Below, piece by piece: positions 47,637-55,728 of a stretch of DNA of 61,403 nt. The notes beneath the pieces were generated by a model. It was not told the DNA's origin and did no database searches. It was given only the letters and a program-made list of their open reading frames with translations. The DNA is from DATNNN01 sp035601815 (GTDB lineage Bacteria > Pseudomonadota > Alphaproteobacteria > Rhizobiales > Xanthobacteraceae): NCBI GenBank assembly GCA_035601815.1, contig DATNNN010000160.1, positions 1-61,403 on the forward strand, given 5' to 3'. The position numbers and the translations under genes are program-made. Position 1 is the stretch's first letter. The number at the start of each line of letters is the position of its first letter.

Positions 47637-47781
47637 GGCTCAAGCCTCCCGGGCGACCCCGAAGGCCCCTGAAACGCATTGTGAATGTGCGGGCGCTTGT
47701 GCTTTCCTTGCCATCGAACGGCTCAAGCGCCACGGCGGTCGCATCGCGGCCGGGCAAGGGGCGCGCATGGGGGAGCAAAAT

Positions 47782-48750
47782 ATGCGTATTTGGCTGACCG
47801 CGGTATCGGCGGTGGTGCTCTCGGCTTCGCTCAACACTGCAGGCGCCCAGGAAGTCACGCTCAAGGGCATCACGTCGTTCGCCGAGAAGACGTTCTACTC
47901 GCGCGGCTTTGAGAAGTTCATCGACAAGGTCAATGCCGACGGCAAGGGCGTGATCCAGATCAACTACATCGGCGGGCCGAAGGCGATGCCGCCGTTCGAG
48001 GTCGGCAACGCGCTCAAAGGCGGCGTCGTCGACATCGCCAACGTCACCGGGGCCTTCTACACCAACCTCATGCCCGAGGCCGACGCCTGGAAGCTCACCG
48101 AGCGGCCGATGTCGGAGCTGCGCAAGAACGGCGGCTACGACTACATGGCGAAGATCTACGACCAGAAGCTCAACGCCATCCTGCTCGCGCGCCACATCGA
48201 CAACAATCCGTTCCACCTCTACCTGAACAAGCCGATCGACAAGATCGACCTCACGGGCCTCAAGCTGCGCATCACGCCGGTCTATCGCGACTTCTTCCAA
48301 TCGCTCGGCGCCACCGTCGTGCAGACCGCACCGGGCGAGGTCTACACCGCGCTCGAGCGCGGCGTGGTCGACGGCTACGGCTGGCCGATCACCGGCATCT
48401 TCGATCTCGGCTGGCACGAGAAGACCAAGTACCGTGTCGATCCCGGCTTCTACTCGGCCGAGGTCAGCATCCTGATCAACAAGGCGACGTGGGACCGGCT
48501 CAACGACGCGCAGAAGAAGGTCGTCACCGACGCCGCCGTGTGGCTCGAAGGCCAGGCCCAGGACACGGTCAAGGAGAACGAGGCCGACATCGCCAAGCAG
48601 AAAGCTGCCGGCATCCAGGTGATCGAGTTCAAGGGCGCCGATGGCGCCGCCTTCCGCGCTAAGGCGTACGAGGCGGGCTGGGCCGGCGTCATCCGGCAGA
48701 GTCCCGAGCACGGCCCGAAGCTCCGGGAGTTCTTCTCCAAGGCCAAGTAG
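47782..48750 (+). CDS. dctP: TRAP transporter substrate-binding protein DctP
   Basis: 322 residues from ATG 47782 (MRIWLTAV), chosen because GGGGGAGC ends six bases upstream; the in-frame ATG at 47767 lies inside that site. Signal peptide 1-24 (ending AGAQ). DctP fold: FIDKVNADGKGVIQINYIGGPKAM, LTGLKLRITPVYRDFFQSLGATVVQ, GVVDGYGWPITG. The family binds carboxylates such as C4-dicarboxylates and 2-oxo acids; exact ligand unknown. First of dctP-Q-M. Confidence 0.92.
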   Translation: MRIWLTAVSAVVLSASLNTAGAQEVTLKGITSFAEKTFYSRGFEKFIDKVNADGKGVIQINYIGGPKAMPPFEVGNALKGGVVDIANVTGAFYTNLMPEADAWKLTERPMSELRKNGGYDYMAKIYDQKLNAILLARHIDNNPFHLYLNKPIDKIDLTGLKLRITPVYRDFFQSLGATVVQTAPGEVYTALERGVVDGYGWPITGIFDLGWHEKTKYRVDPGFYSAEVSILINKATWDRLNDAQKKVVTDAAVWLEGQAQDTVKENEADIAKQKAAGIQVIEFKGADGAAFRAKAYEAGWAGVIRQSPEHGPKLREFFSKAK

Positions 48751-48783
48751 CGGGTCGAGCATCACGCCGGCGAGGAGCGCGAC

Positions 48784-49299
48784 ATGGATCGCTTGTCCGG
48801 GGCGTTCGGCCGCTTTCTCGATTGGCTGATGGGCTTGGCCTGCCTGCTGCTGTTCGCCATGACGCTGTTGATCGGCGGCGACGTGTTCACGCGCAACGCC
48901 GGTGTCGGCGGCATCGCGTGGAGCAACGAGGTGTCCGAGAACATCCTCTATCTCATCACGCTGTTCTCGGCGCCGTGGCTGCTGCGCCAAGGCCAGCATA
49001 TCCGCGTGGACATCCTGCTGCGCGCGATTCCTGCCGGCGTCGGATGGGTGCTGGAGTGGATCGGCGACCTCTTGGGTTTCGCCTGCTCGGTCTACTTCGT
49101 CTGGTACGGCTTCAAGGTGCTGGCTGCCAGCTACCAGGCGGGCGCGATCAACATCAAAACCCTGGTTACGCCGGAATGGTGGCTGCTCGCGCCCCTGCCG
49201 ATCGCGTTCCTGCTGGTGGCGATCGAGTTCATCTTCCGCATGCGCCGCCTCGCCCACGGCGAACGGGCGCCGCGTACCGACGCGGTGTCGGTGTCATGA
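48784..49299 (+). CDS. dctQ: TRAP transporter small permease DctQ
   Basis: 171 residues with four membrane helices; DctQ motif VFTRNAGVGGIAWSNEVSENILYLITLFSAPWLLRQGQHIRVDILL. It joins DctM to form the sodium-driven carrier in the inner membrane. Its stop overlaps the dctM ATG by four bases (ATGA). Confidence 0.92.
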   Translation: MDRLSGAFGRFLDWLMGLACLLLFAMTLLIGGDVFTRNAGVGGIAWSNEVSENILYLITLFSAPWLLRQGQHIRVDILLRAIPAGVGWVLEWIGDLLGFACSVYFVWYGFKVLAASYQAGAINIKTLVTPEWWLLAPLPIAFLLVAIEFIFRMRRLAHGERAPRTDAVSVS

Positions 49300-50612
49300 C
49301 CTGGCAGCTCGCCGCGCTGCTCCTGCTCGGTGGATCGACGGTGTTGCTGCTGCTCGGCATGCCGGTGGCGCTTTCCTTCGTCGCCATCAACATCGTCGGC
49401 GCGTTCCTCTATCTCAGCGGCGAGGCCGGACTCTCCCAGGTGGTGCGCAACAGCGTCGTCTCGGTCATGAGCTTCTCGCTCACGCCGATCCCGCTCTTCA
49501 TCCTGATGGGCGAGGTCCTGTTCCACACGGGCCTTGCCGTCCGCGTCATCGACGGCGTCGAGCGGCTCATCCGCCAGGTGCCGGGCCGGCTCGCCGTGGT
49601 CGCCGTGGTCGCCGGCACCGTGTTCTCGGCGATCTCGGGCTCCACCATCGCCACCACCGCCATGCTCGGCTCGCTGATGTTGCCGATCATGCTCGCCCGC
49701 GGCTATCACCCCACCATGGCGACCGGACCCATCATGGCGATCGGCGCCGTGGACATGCTGATTCCACCCTCGGCGCTGACCGTGCTGCTAGGCTCGCTTT
49801 CGGGAATCTCGATCTCCAAGCTTTTGATCGGCGGCGTGGTGCCGGGCTTGATGCTGTCCGTTGCTTTCGTCGTCTACATCATCGTGCGCGCGAAGATCTC
49901 GCCCCGGCTCGCGCCGCCGACGCCCATCGCTAAGGCGGCAGGCTGGGAGAACTGGCGCCTGCTCATCCTCTATGTCGTGCCGCTGATCACGATCTTCGCC
50001 GTGGTGGTCGGCGCCATGTCGGCGGGGTTCGCGACACCCACGGAATCCGCAGCACTCGGCGCCATCGCCACTATGGCGCTCGCCGCGCTCTACCGCGTCT
50101 TGACCGTCGACGCCCTGGTGAGGTCGCTCCGGGGCACGGTGGCGATCACCGGCATGATCCTGTTCATCATCCTCGGCGCCACCACCTTCTCCCAGATCCT
50201 GAGTTTTTCCGGCGCCACCGACGGAATCGTCTCCCTCATCCTCGGCCAGGGCTTCTCGGAGCTCGCGCTCGTGGCCCTGATGATGGCGACGCTGGTGTTC
50301 CTCGGCATCTTCGTCGACCAGGTCAGCATGATGCTGATCACGCTGCCCGTCTTCATGCCGCTGGTGACGAGGCTCGGCGTCGATCCCATCTGGTTCGGCG
50401 TCCTATTTCTTATCTGCATGCAGCTCGGCCTCTTGCTGCCGCCGCACGGGCTTCTGCTCATGACCATGCGCGGCGTGGCGCCGCCGGAAGTGACGTTCGC
50501 CCACATCTTTCAGGCGGTCGTTCCCTATGTGATCATGAGCCTGTTGCTGCTCGGCCTTCTGTTGCTCGTGCCGCAAATCGCCACCTGGCTGCCCAACCTC
50601 TTGATCGGTTGA
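49296..50612 (+). CDS. dctM: TRAP transporter large permease DctM
   Basis: 438 residues, about 12 helices, DctM family. Signature parts: VVAVVAGTVFSAISGSTIATTAMLGSLMLP, AIGAVDMLIPPSALTVLLG, VFLGIFVDQVSMMLITLPVFMPL, MQLGLLLPPHGLLL. The channel part of the TRAP carrier. Followed by the ThDP enzyme after 20 bases, which suggests that the imported acid is the enzyme's substrate or precursor. Confidence 0.94.
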   Translation: MTWQLAALLLLGGSTVLLLLGMPVALSFVAINIVGAFLYLSGEAGLSQVVRNSVVSVMSFSLTPIPLFILMGEVLFHTGLAVRVIDGVERLIRQVPGRLAVVAVVAGTVFSAISGSTIATTAMLGSLMLPIMLARGYHPTMATGPIMAIGAVDMLIPPSALTVLLGSLSGISISKLLIGGVVPGLMLSVAFVVYIIVRAKISPRLAPPTPIAKAAGWENWRLLILYVVPLITIFAVVVGAMSAGFATPTESAALGAIATMALAALYRVLTVDALVRSLRGTVAITGMILFIILGATTFSQILSFSGATDGIVSLILGQGFSELALVALMMATLVFLGIFVDQVSMMLITLPVFMPLVTRLGVDPIWFGVLFLICMQLGLLLPPHGLLLMTMRGVAPPEVTFAHIFQAVVPYVIMSLLLLGLLLLVPQIATWLPNLLIG

Positions 50613-50632
50613 ATGCGGAATTGAGGAGTCCG

Positions 50633-52291
50633 ATGAAAGGCAATTCCACGGTCGCCGCCGTCATCGCGCGCGATCTCGCCGCGCTCGGCGCGCGGCGCTG
50701 CTTCGGCCTGCTCGGCACCGCGAACTTCAAGATCACGCATGCGCTGGTGGAGGCGGGCGTCGAGCTGATCTCGGCCCGCCATGAAGGCAACGCCGCTACC
50801 ATGGCCGACGCCTATGCCAAGGCCACCGGCGAGCTCACGCTCGTCAGCGTCCACTCGGGGCCCGGCCTCACCAACGCCATCACCGGCATCGGCGAGGCCG
50901 CGAAGAGCCGCACGCCCCTCGTGGTGCTGGCGGGCGACGTGCCCACCGGCGCGGTGCGATCGAACTTCTACATCGAGCAGGCCGAGCTCGCGCGCTCCGT
51001 CGGTGCGGTGTCCGAGCGCATCCACACGCCGCAGACGGCGCGCGCCGATACGTTGCGCGCCGTCACCCGCGCGTTGCGCGACCGCCAGACCGTGGTGCTG
51101 TCGCTCCCCACCGACGTGCAGGACGCGGAGCTCCCCGCGAGCAACGCGCCGCTCGCGTTGCCGCCCGATCCCGGCCGACTGCAGCCGGATCCCGCCGCCG
51201 TGCGCCGTCTCGCCGAAGCGCTCGCGTGCGCCGAACGTCCGCTCATTCTCGGCGGGCGCGGCGCCGTGTTGTCCGACGCGGAGGAGGCGCTCGTCGCGCT
51301 TGCCGACCGCACCGGCGCGCTGCTCGCCACGTCCGCGTGCGGGCACGGGCTGTTTGCCGGAAATTTCTGGTCGCTCGGCATCTGCGGCGGCTTCTCGTCG
51401 CCCATCGCCGACGCGTTGATCCCCGAGAGCGACCTCATCGTCGGCTTCGGCGCGAGCTTCACCCAGTGGACCACCAAGAAGGGCAAGCTCACCGCCGGCG
51501 CTACCATCGCTCAGGTCGATGTGGAGGCCGCGAAGCTCGGCAGCCACACGCCGATTGGGCTCGCGGTCCACGGCGACGCCAAGGCGACCGCCGAGGCGCT
51601 GCTCGCCGAGCTCGGCCGGCAAGGCCTCACGAGCCCGCGGCCGGGTCGCCGCAGCGACCGCATGCGCGAGCGCATCCATTCCGGTGACAACCATCACAGC
51701 CCGCAGCGGGACGAGTCCACCGCGCACGTCATCGATCCCCGCACGTTGAGCAAGGCGGTGGACGAGATCCTGCCCAAGGATCGCGTGGTAGCGTCGGACT
51801 CCGGCCATTTCTGCGGATGGGTGCCGCGCTATCTGCGCGTGCTGAATCCACGCGCCTCATGTCTGAGCCATTCCTTCCAGTCGGTGGGCCTCGGGCTCGC
51901 GTCGGCGATCGGCCTGGCCATCGCCAACCCGGGCAAGCTCGCGGTCCTCGGCGCCGGCGACGCCGGATTTCTCATGTCGATTTCCGATCTTGAGACCGCG
52001 CTCCGCCTGAAGCTGCGGATGTGCATCCTGATCTACAACGATGCTTCCTTGGCCGCGGAAGTCCACTACTTCCAGCGCAAGGGCTATTCCACTGACATCG
52101 TGCAATTCCCCGACACGGATTTCGCCGCCATCGCGCGAGGATATGGCGCGCAAGCGGCGACCGTGCGCACACTCGCCGATCTCGAGCCGTTGCGGAAATG
52201 GGTGAAGGACGGCGCCCCCGGTGTGTTCGTGATCGACGGCAAGATCAATCCGGAGCTTGAGGCCGACTGGCACGCAGAGCACTTCCCGTAG
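50633..52291 (+). CDS. Thiamine-diphosphate-dependent enzyme (acetolactate synthase-like)
   Basis: 552 residues from ATG 50633, which has GAGGAG (50623-50628) upstream. Three-domain ThDP fold: Pyr domain with catalytic glutamate in SARHEGNAATMADAYAK near residue 50, middle domain, PP domain with LGAGDAGFLMS followed 28 residues on by YNDAS (GDx...N metal motif). Not a close match to IlvB or oxalyl-CoA decarboxylase; likely a 2-oxo-acid decarboxylase or carboligase. Directly follows the TRAP genes. Confidence 0.85.
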   Translation: MKGNSTVAAVIARDLAALGARRCFGLLGTANFKITHALVEAGVELISARHEGNAATMADAYAKATGELTLVSVHSGPGLTNAITGIGEAAKSRTPLVVLAGDVPTGAVRSNFYIEQAELARSVGAVSERIHTPQTARADTLRAVTRALRDRQTVVLSLPTDVQDAELPASNAPLALPPDPGRLQPDPAAVRRLAEALACAERPLILGGRGAVLSDAEEALVALADRTGALLATSACGHGLFAGNFWSLGICGGFSSPIADALIPESDLIVGFGASFTQWTTKKGKLTAGATIAQVDVEAAKLGSHTPIGLAVHGDAKATAEALLAELGRQGLTSPRPGRRSDRMRERIHSGDNHHSPQRDESTAHVIDPRTLSKAVDEILPKDRVVASDSGHFCGWVPRYLRVLNPRASCLSHSFQSVGLGLASAIGLAIANPGKLAVLGAGDAGFLMSISDLETALRLKLRMCILIYNDASLAAEVHYFQRKGYSTDIVQFPDTDFAAIARGYGAQAATVRTLADLEPLRKWVKDGAPGVFVIDGKINPELEADWHAEHFP

Positions 52292-52353
52292 TCGCACGCA
52301 GGGACTTCATTCACCACGATCATAAGCTGTCAGCGTCTATTGCTGCCTCTTGC

Positions 52354-53571
52354 CTATAGAACTTCGACCGCTGTCTGCGACCCAATCCCCCATACTGAGT
52401 CTTTGCGCTTGACCCAGACGAACCCTTCACCCTTGGAGAGGACGGCGATGTCGATCGGTCCTCCGACGGTCTCCTTTTGCGTCACCGACATCCGTGCCCG
52501 AAATGCAGTGAGGTTGACTAGCGCCTCGGCCATCGCTGCAAGATCGTGGCGGGGCAGCGCCGCCACCGCAGCCATAAATGGTTGTGCGTATCGTCTCTGG
52601 ACCTCTTGTTCCATTTTTTCGTGAAGATCGTTTGCGGCCTTCTCGACCCGCGCGCGCGATCGCCTCTTGCTGCTTTTGCTGGCTTGTACCGGCCGGCGTC
52701 TAGCAATCATCTCCACAAATTTCTCTTCGAGCTCCGGAAAAATCCCGCGAATGATCATGTCGATCGTCTCTCTCTGCGCGAACGGAACGATCATTGCGTC
52801 GTCATCGCGGGTCACGCGTATGTCGCGTACTTTTGCGTACCTCAGTCTTCCTACCGCAATACTCCCAACGCGATAATGCAGCAGGATGGGAAAAAGATCG
52901 GATTCGCCCATGCCGGCGATGACGACCCCGCTTCCGGCGCTTGGCACTGTGGTGTGCATCAAGCGGACGGTCGTCCTAAGAGCCGGCCCGACATGTCGTG
53001 ACAATTTGAGCGAGCCGAACATTTCCTGCTGCAGCTCGTCGAGAATGTCGCCGTACGCGGCCACAACGTGATCTCCATATGCCGGCCCCAACTCCTCAAC
53101 GATCGGATGTTTGTTCCACAATTTATGGTCTTCGTGGATCAGTTCTTCCAGAATCCCGCTTGCATTGCTCGCTGCGCTTTTTGTCCGATCTACCAATTTC
53201 TTCTTCAATGGGTCCAGATAGAGATCCTGCCATACGTCTTTCACAAACGAGCGGATTTCTGCACGCTGGGCCGATTGTGGGAATAGGGACTCGGTTCCCT
53301 CGACGAAGCGAAGGAAGTCATGAGCGTATTGTTCGAGCGTCTCGAATCTACGACCATCGAGCTTCTGGCCATAAATCTTGATGATGATCTCCCAGGGCAC
53401 GCCCATGAAATCGGCTGACCCATGCGTCATAATGCCGACGGCTGCTGGCGGCGAGAGAGGAAAAAGCTTCTCGGCGCTGTGATAAATTTTCTCGCCTTCA
53501 CCCAAGGTAACAGCGCTGTCGGCAGCGAGGGCGATTCCGCGCCTATTCATCACGGCGACCTCACAGGTCAT
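52354..53571 (-). CDS. Proteasome-like Ntn-hydrolase of unknown function
   Basis: 405 residues. After removal of the initiator Met the protein would begin TCEVAVMNRRGIALAADSAV: Thr1 as nucleophile, Asp at position 17, and the SAEKLF lysine at position 34, aligned with Lys33 of proteasome β-subunits and HslV with one inserted residue. GIMTHGSADFMGVPWE then fits the β-strand turn after it. It is much longer than HslV (about 175) or Anbu (about 250), with a helical, basic C-terminal half (KSSKRRSRARVEKAANDL; ETVGGPIDIAVLSKGEGF). No ATPase gene is adjacent. Base composition is AT-richer than neighbours (27 G/C of 60 at 53101-53160), suggesting transfer. The catalytic reading is inference. Confidence 0.7.
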   Translation of the reverse strand: MTCEVAVMNRRGIALAADSAVTLGEGEKIYHSAEKLFPLSPPAAVGIMTHGSADFMGVPWEIIIKIYGQKLDGRRFETLEQYAHDFLRFVEGTESLFPQSAQRAEIRSFVKDVWQDLYLDPLKKKLVDRTKSAASNASGILEELIHEDHKLWNKHPIVEELGPAYGDHVVAAYGDILDELQQEMFGSLKLSRHVGPALRTTVRLMHTTVPSAGSGVVIAGMGESDLFPILLHYRVGSIAVGRLRYAKVRDIRVTRDDDAMIVPFAQRETIDMIIRGIFPELEEKFVEMIARRRPVQASKSSKRRSRARVEKAANDLHEKMEQEVQRRYAQPFMAAVAALPRHDLAAMAEALVNLTAFRARMSVTQKETVGGPIDIAVLSKGEGFVWVKRKDSVWGIGSQTAVEVL

Positions 53572-53703
53572 GGTTCATCCCCTTCTTGCAAATCCCCGCC
53601 ATTGAACAGATCCGATCGGTTCTCAAGATCAGAACGGTCTTTTGAGCCAATCGTGCCCAAGCACCAAAGTCTCTAGTTGGCGTCTGCGTCAAAATCGGAC
53701 GTA

Positions 53704-53889
53704 CTATTCGTATGGAAGCGACGCCAGAACCTGTAACCACGAGGTAACCACGGCGTTCTTGCAGCGTTCCAAAACCCCGAAAACGCCGGCGGTCTTGCGG
53801 CAGATTGTGCAGTAGCAGCAAGGCTGCGGCGCGTGAGAATCCACTGAGAATTTCACTGCGCCGCACCGACAGGAACCCTCCAGTCGCAT
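53704..53889 (-). pseudogene. Truncated GFA-family (glutathione-dependent formaldehyde-activating-like) gene
   Basis: The first 40 residues are a good GFA start: MRLEGSCRCGAVKFSV then CCYCTICRKTAG with the zinc cysteines. The family is about 120 residues, but this frame ends after 61 with unrelated sequence. In the neighbouring frame a weak GFA-like patch (YLVVTGSGVASIRI) can be seen, so a frameshift plus decay is likely. The rest of the domain, including the C-x2-C toward the C-terminus, is missing. Confidence 0.7.
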
Positions 53890-54225
53890 CGGTATGTTCA
53901 GCCTCCCTTGCTTCGACGTTCAGCCATAGTGGGCCTATGATGCAACACCCCGCATTGATCGCTGGTTGATTCCGGCGGCGTCTAGGGGATCTCGTAGACC
54001 TTCAATTCTTCGGTGACCCCGCGAAGCGTAGCGCAAGACGATCGGCGACGCGGTGATGGCCACGTTGCCGCGCCCGCGTCGGCCGCCTGCCGCAATGCGG
54101 CGAAGGGGGCTTGAGCTTGGTTCACGCGAAAAAGCTTACGCCAAAACCGGCGGCGAGAAAGGGGCTGTGCTCTGCTTGTGGCCGCCGTGCTAATATTATC
54201 TTGTTTGCAACCCGCGGAGACCCGC
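53890..54225. other. Gene-free stretch, 336 bases
   Basis: No convincing gene on either strand. The plus-strand frame from 54111 with CxxC pairs is a shadow of the nitrilase start, and the minus-strand frame ending near 53982 matches nothing I know. A TAATAT hexamer at 54191 lacks a well-placed −35 partner. Probably the nitrilase leader plus decayed sequence. Confidence 0.5.
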
Positions 54226-55170
54226 ATGTCTGTCAAAGTTGCCGTGGTGCAGGCGCCCCCCGTTTTACTCGACCGTGCAGCGACCATTTCGCGGATGCTT
54301 CAACATATGGCCGACGTGGCTGCGGCCGGGGCCAAGTTGGTTGTCTTTCCGGAAGCTTATATCCCCGGTTATCCAAGCTGGGTGTGGCGGCTCAAACCGG
54401 GTGGCGACATGGTGCTCGCCGGTGAAATCCACGCGCGGCTGCGCGAGCAGGCAGTTGATCTCGCGCGTGGCGACCTGAAGCCGCTCACCGAAGCCGCTGC
54501 GCATTACGGCCTCACTATGGTCTGCGGTCTACACGAAATAGACTCTGAGTTCAGCGGCACGACGCTCTTCAATAGTGTGGTCGTCATCGGTCCCGACGGC
54601 GCAATTCTCAATCGCCATCGCAAGCTCTTGCCCACTAATCCCGAACGCATGGTATGGGGACGCGGCGATGCGCGTGGCCTGCGCGTCGTGGAAACACCGG
54701 CCGGCCGCATCGGGACCCTGATCTGTTGGGAAAATTATATGCCGCTTGCACGCTATGCTCTGTATGCGCAGAATCTGGAGGTTCTCGTCGCACCGACGTG
54801 GGACTGCGGCGAGGAGTGGATCGCCAGCATGCGGCACATCGCGCGAGAAGGTGGCTGCTGGGTCATTGCCACGGGCACTGCCATTCAAGCGAGCGACGTG
54901 CCCAAGGATTTTCCAGGTCGAGATCGTCTCTTCAGCGACAACGACGAATGGCTATGTGATGGAGGCGCCTTGATCGTGCGGCCATTTGGCAAAGTAGAAT
55001 CAGGACCGCTCAACCGGGACAAGACGGTGCTCTTCTCTGATATCGACCCTTCACTGGCTCCGCGATCCCGCCGTTCTCTCGATGTGACGGGTCACTACGC
55101 ACGTCCTGATATTTTTCACCTCCAGGTTAACCGTGCCCCCTTGCCGCCTGTTGAGTTCCGGGATGGCTGA
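54226..55170 (+). CDS. Nitrilase (carbon-nitrogen hydrolase)
   Basis: 314 residues from ATG 54226, with GGAG (54215-54218) upstream; an ATG frame at 54178 lacks a site. Catalytic triad: Glu in VVFPEAYIPGYPSW, Lys in HRKLLPTNPE, Cys in GTLICWENYMPLARYALY. The YPSWVW and CWENYMPL motifs are those of true nitrilases (acting on aliphatic or aromatic nitriles, or cyanide) rather than amidases. It forms helical oligomers in relatives. A rho-independent terminator follows it, so it is probably a single-gene unit. Confidence 0.9.
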   Translation: MSVKVAVVQAPPVLLDRAATISRMLQHMADVAAAGAKLVVFPEAYIPGYPSWVWRLKPGGDMVLAGEIHARLREQAVDLARGDLKPLTEAAAHYGLTMVCGLHEIDSEFSGTTLFNSVVVIGPDGAILNRHRKLLPTNPERMVWGRGDARGLRVVETPAGRIGTLICWENYMPLARYALYAQNLEVLVAPTWDCGEEWIASMRHIAREGGCWVIATGTAIQASDVPKDFPGRDRLFSDNDEWLCDGGALIVRPFGKVESGPLNRDKTVLFSDIDPSLAPRSRRSLDVTGHYARPDIFHLQVNRAPLPPVEFRDG

Positions 55171-55218
55171 TATTGCCCGCTTTGGGTTTCAGACAATCTC
55201 TTGAAAATATTCGGGCGC

Positions 55219-55257
55219 GCCCTCCATACTGATTCAGTTCGGAGGGCTTGTTATTCT
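55219..55257 (+). terminator. Rho-independent terminator after the nitrilase gene
   Basis: Stem GCCCTCC (55219-55225) with GGAGGGC (55241-55247), an inner ACTGA/TCAGT pairing, then the T-rich tail TTGTTATTCT. It begins 49 bases after the nitrilase stop. Confidence 0.8.
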
Positions 55258-55346
55258 AATGGGCGTAATGAGCTTGGCTTTAAAACAATAGGCGCGGGCC
55301 GACTTCGCGGTCACGGTCGCGGCTAACCCGTCGCCGCCTGCAGAAG

Positions 55347-55502
55347 CTCAGCGAGGCCACCGCCGGGCTGCCGCTTTTGCCGGCGCTGTTCTCGTCCGAT
55401 CGCTGGCTCTTGTGGCTCGGCATCCTGTTCGTGCTGAGCGTTTATTTCTTTCCGGCGGGCATTGTCGGCAGGCTGCGCGCGGGCGCGGCGCGGCGATCGT
55501 AA
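55347..55502 (+). pseudogene. 3' fragment of a third livM gene
   Basis: 51 codons and a TAA, colinear without gaps with the end of livM at 47481-47636. By direct count 136 of 156 bases and 49 of 51 residues agree; most differences are in third codon positions, so the parent was a functional livM homologue before it was cut. No start codon, ribosome-binding site or upstream livM sequence remains; homology stops abruptly at 55347. Confidence 0.9.
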
Positions 55503-55728
55503 GCTGGCGGTCCCGGCAGGTGATCGGCGTCCCAATTTCCTATCGATCCTTGATGCCGCCTGGCCTACGTCCGGTCCTCCTAAAGTCGAGGAGCAGATAC
55601 TGTTTTCGCCCCTTTGTCGCGCTATAGCAACGCGCGCGGGCTGACATCTCGACCTCGAAGCCAAGCTCCTCTAACGTTGCCGTTCCGCAAATTGAAGCCG
55701 CGCGAAGCGGCCAACAGGAGGAAAACCC

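Larger units (their letters stand above)
55171..55728. other. Region with no intact gene, 558 bases
   Basis: Holds the nitrilase terminator (55219-55257), a 156-base livM tail (55347-55502), and the leader of the second LIV operon with an AGGAGG site at 55716-55721. The remainder shows nothing recognisable. Confidence 0.7.

Noticed and set aside
54176..54196. TTGTGG and TAATAT as a promoter for the nitrilase gene
   Set aside because: Only nine bases separate the hexamers, too short for σ70.
54111..54425. Plus-strand frame with CxxC pairs (SACGRRA, VCQSCRG)
   Set aside because: Overlaps the nitrilase start in another frame, no ribosome-binding site, unrelated tail.
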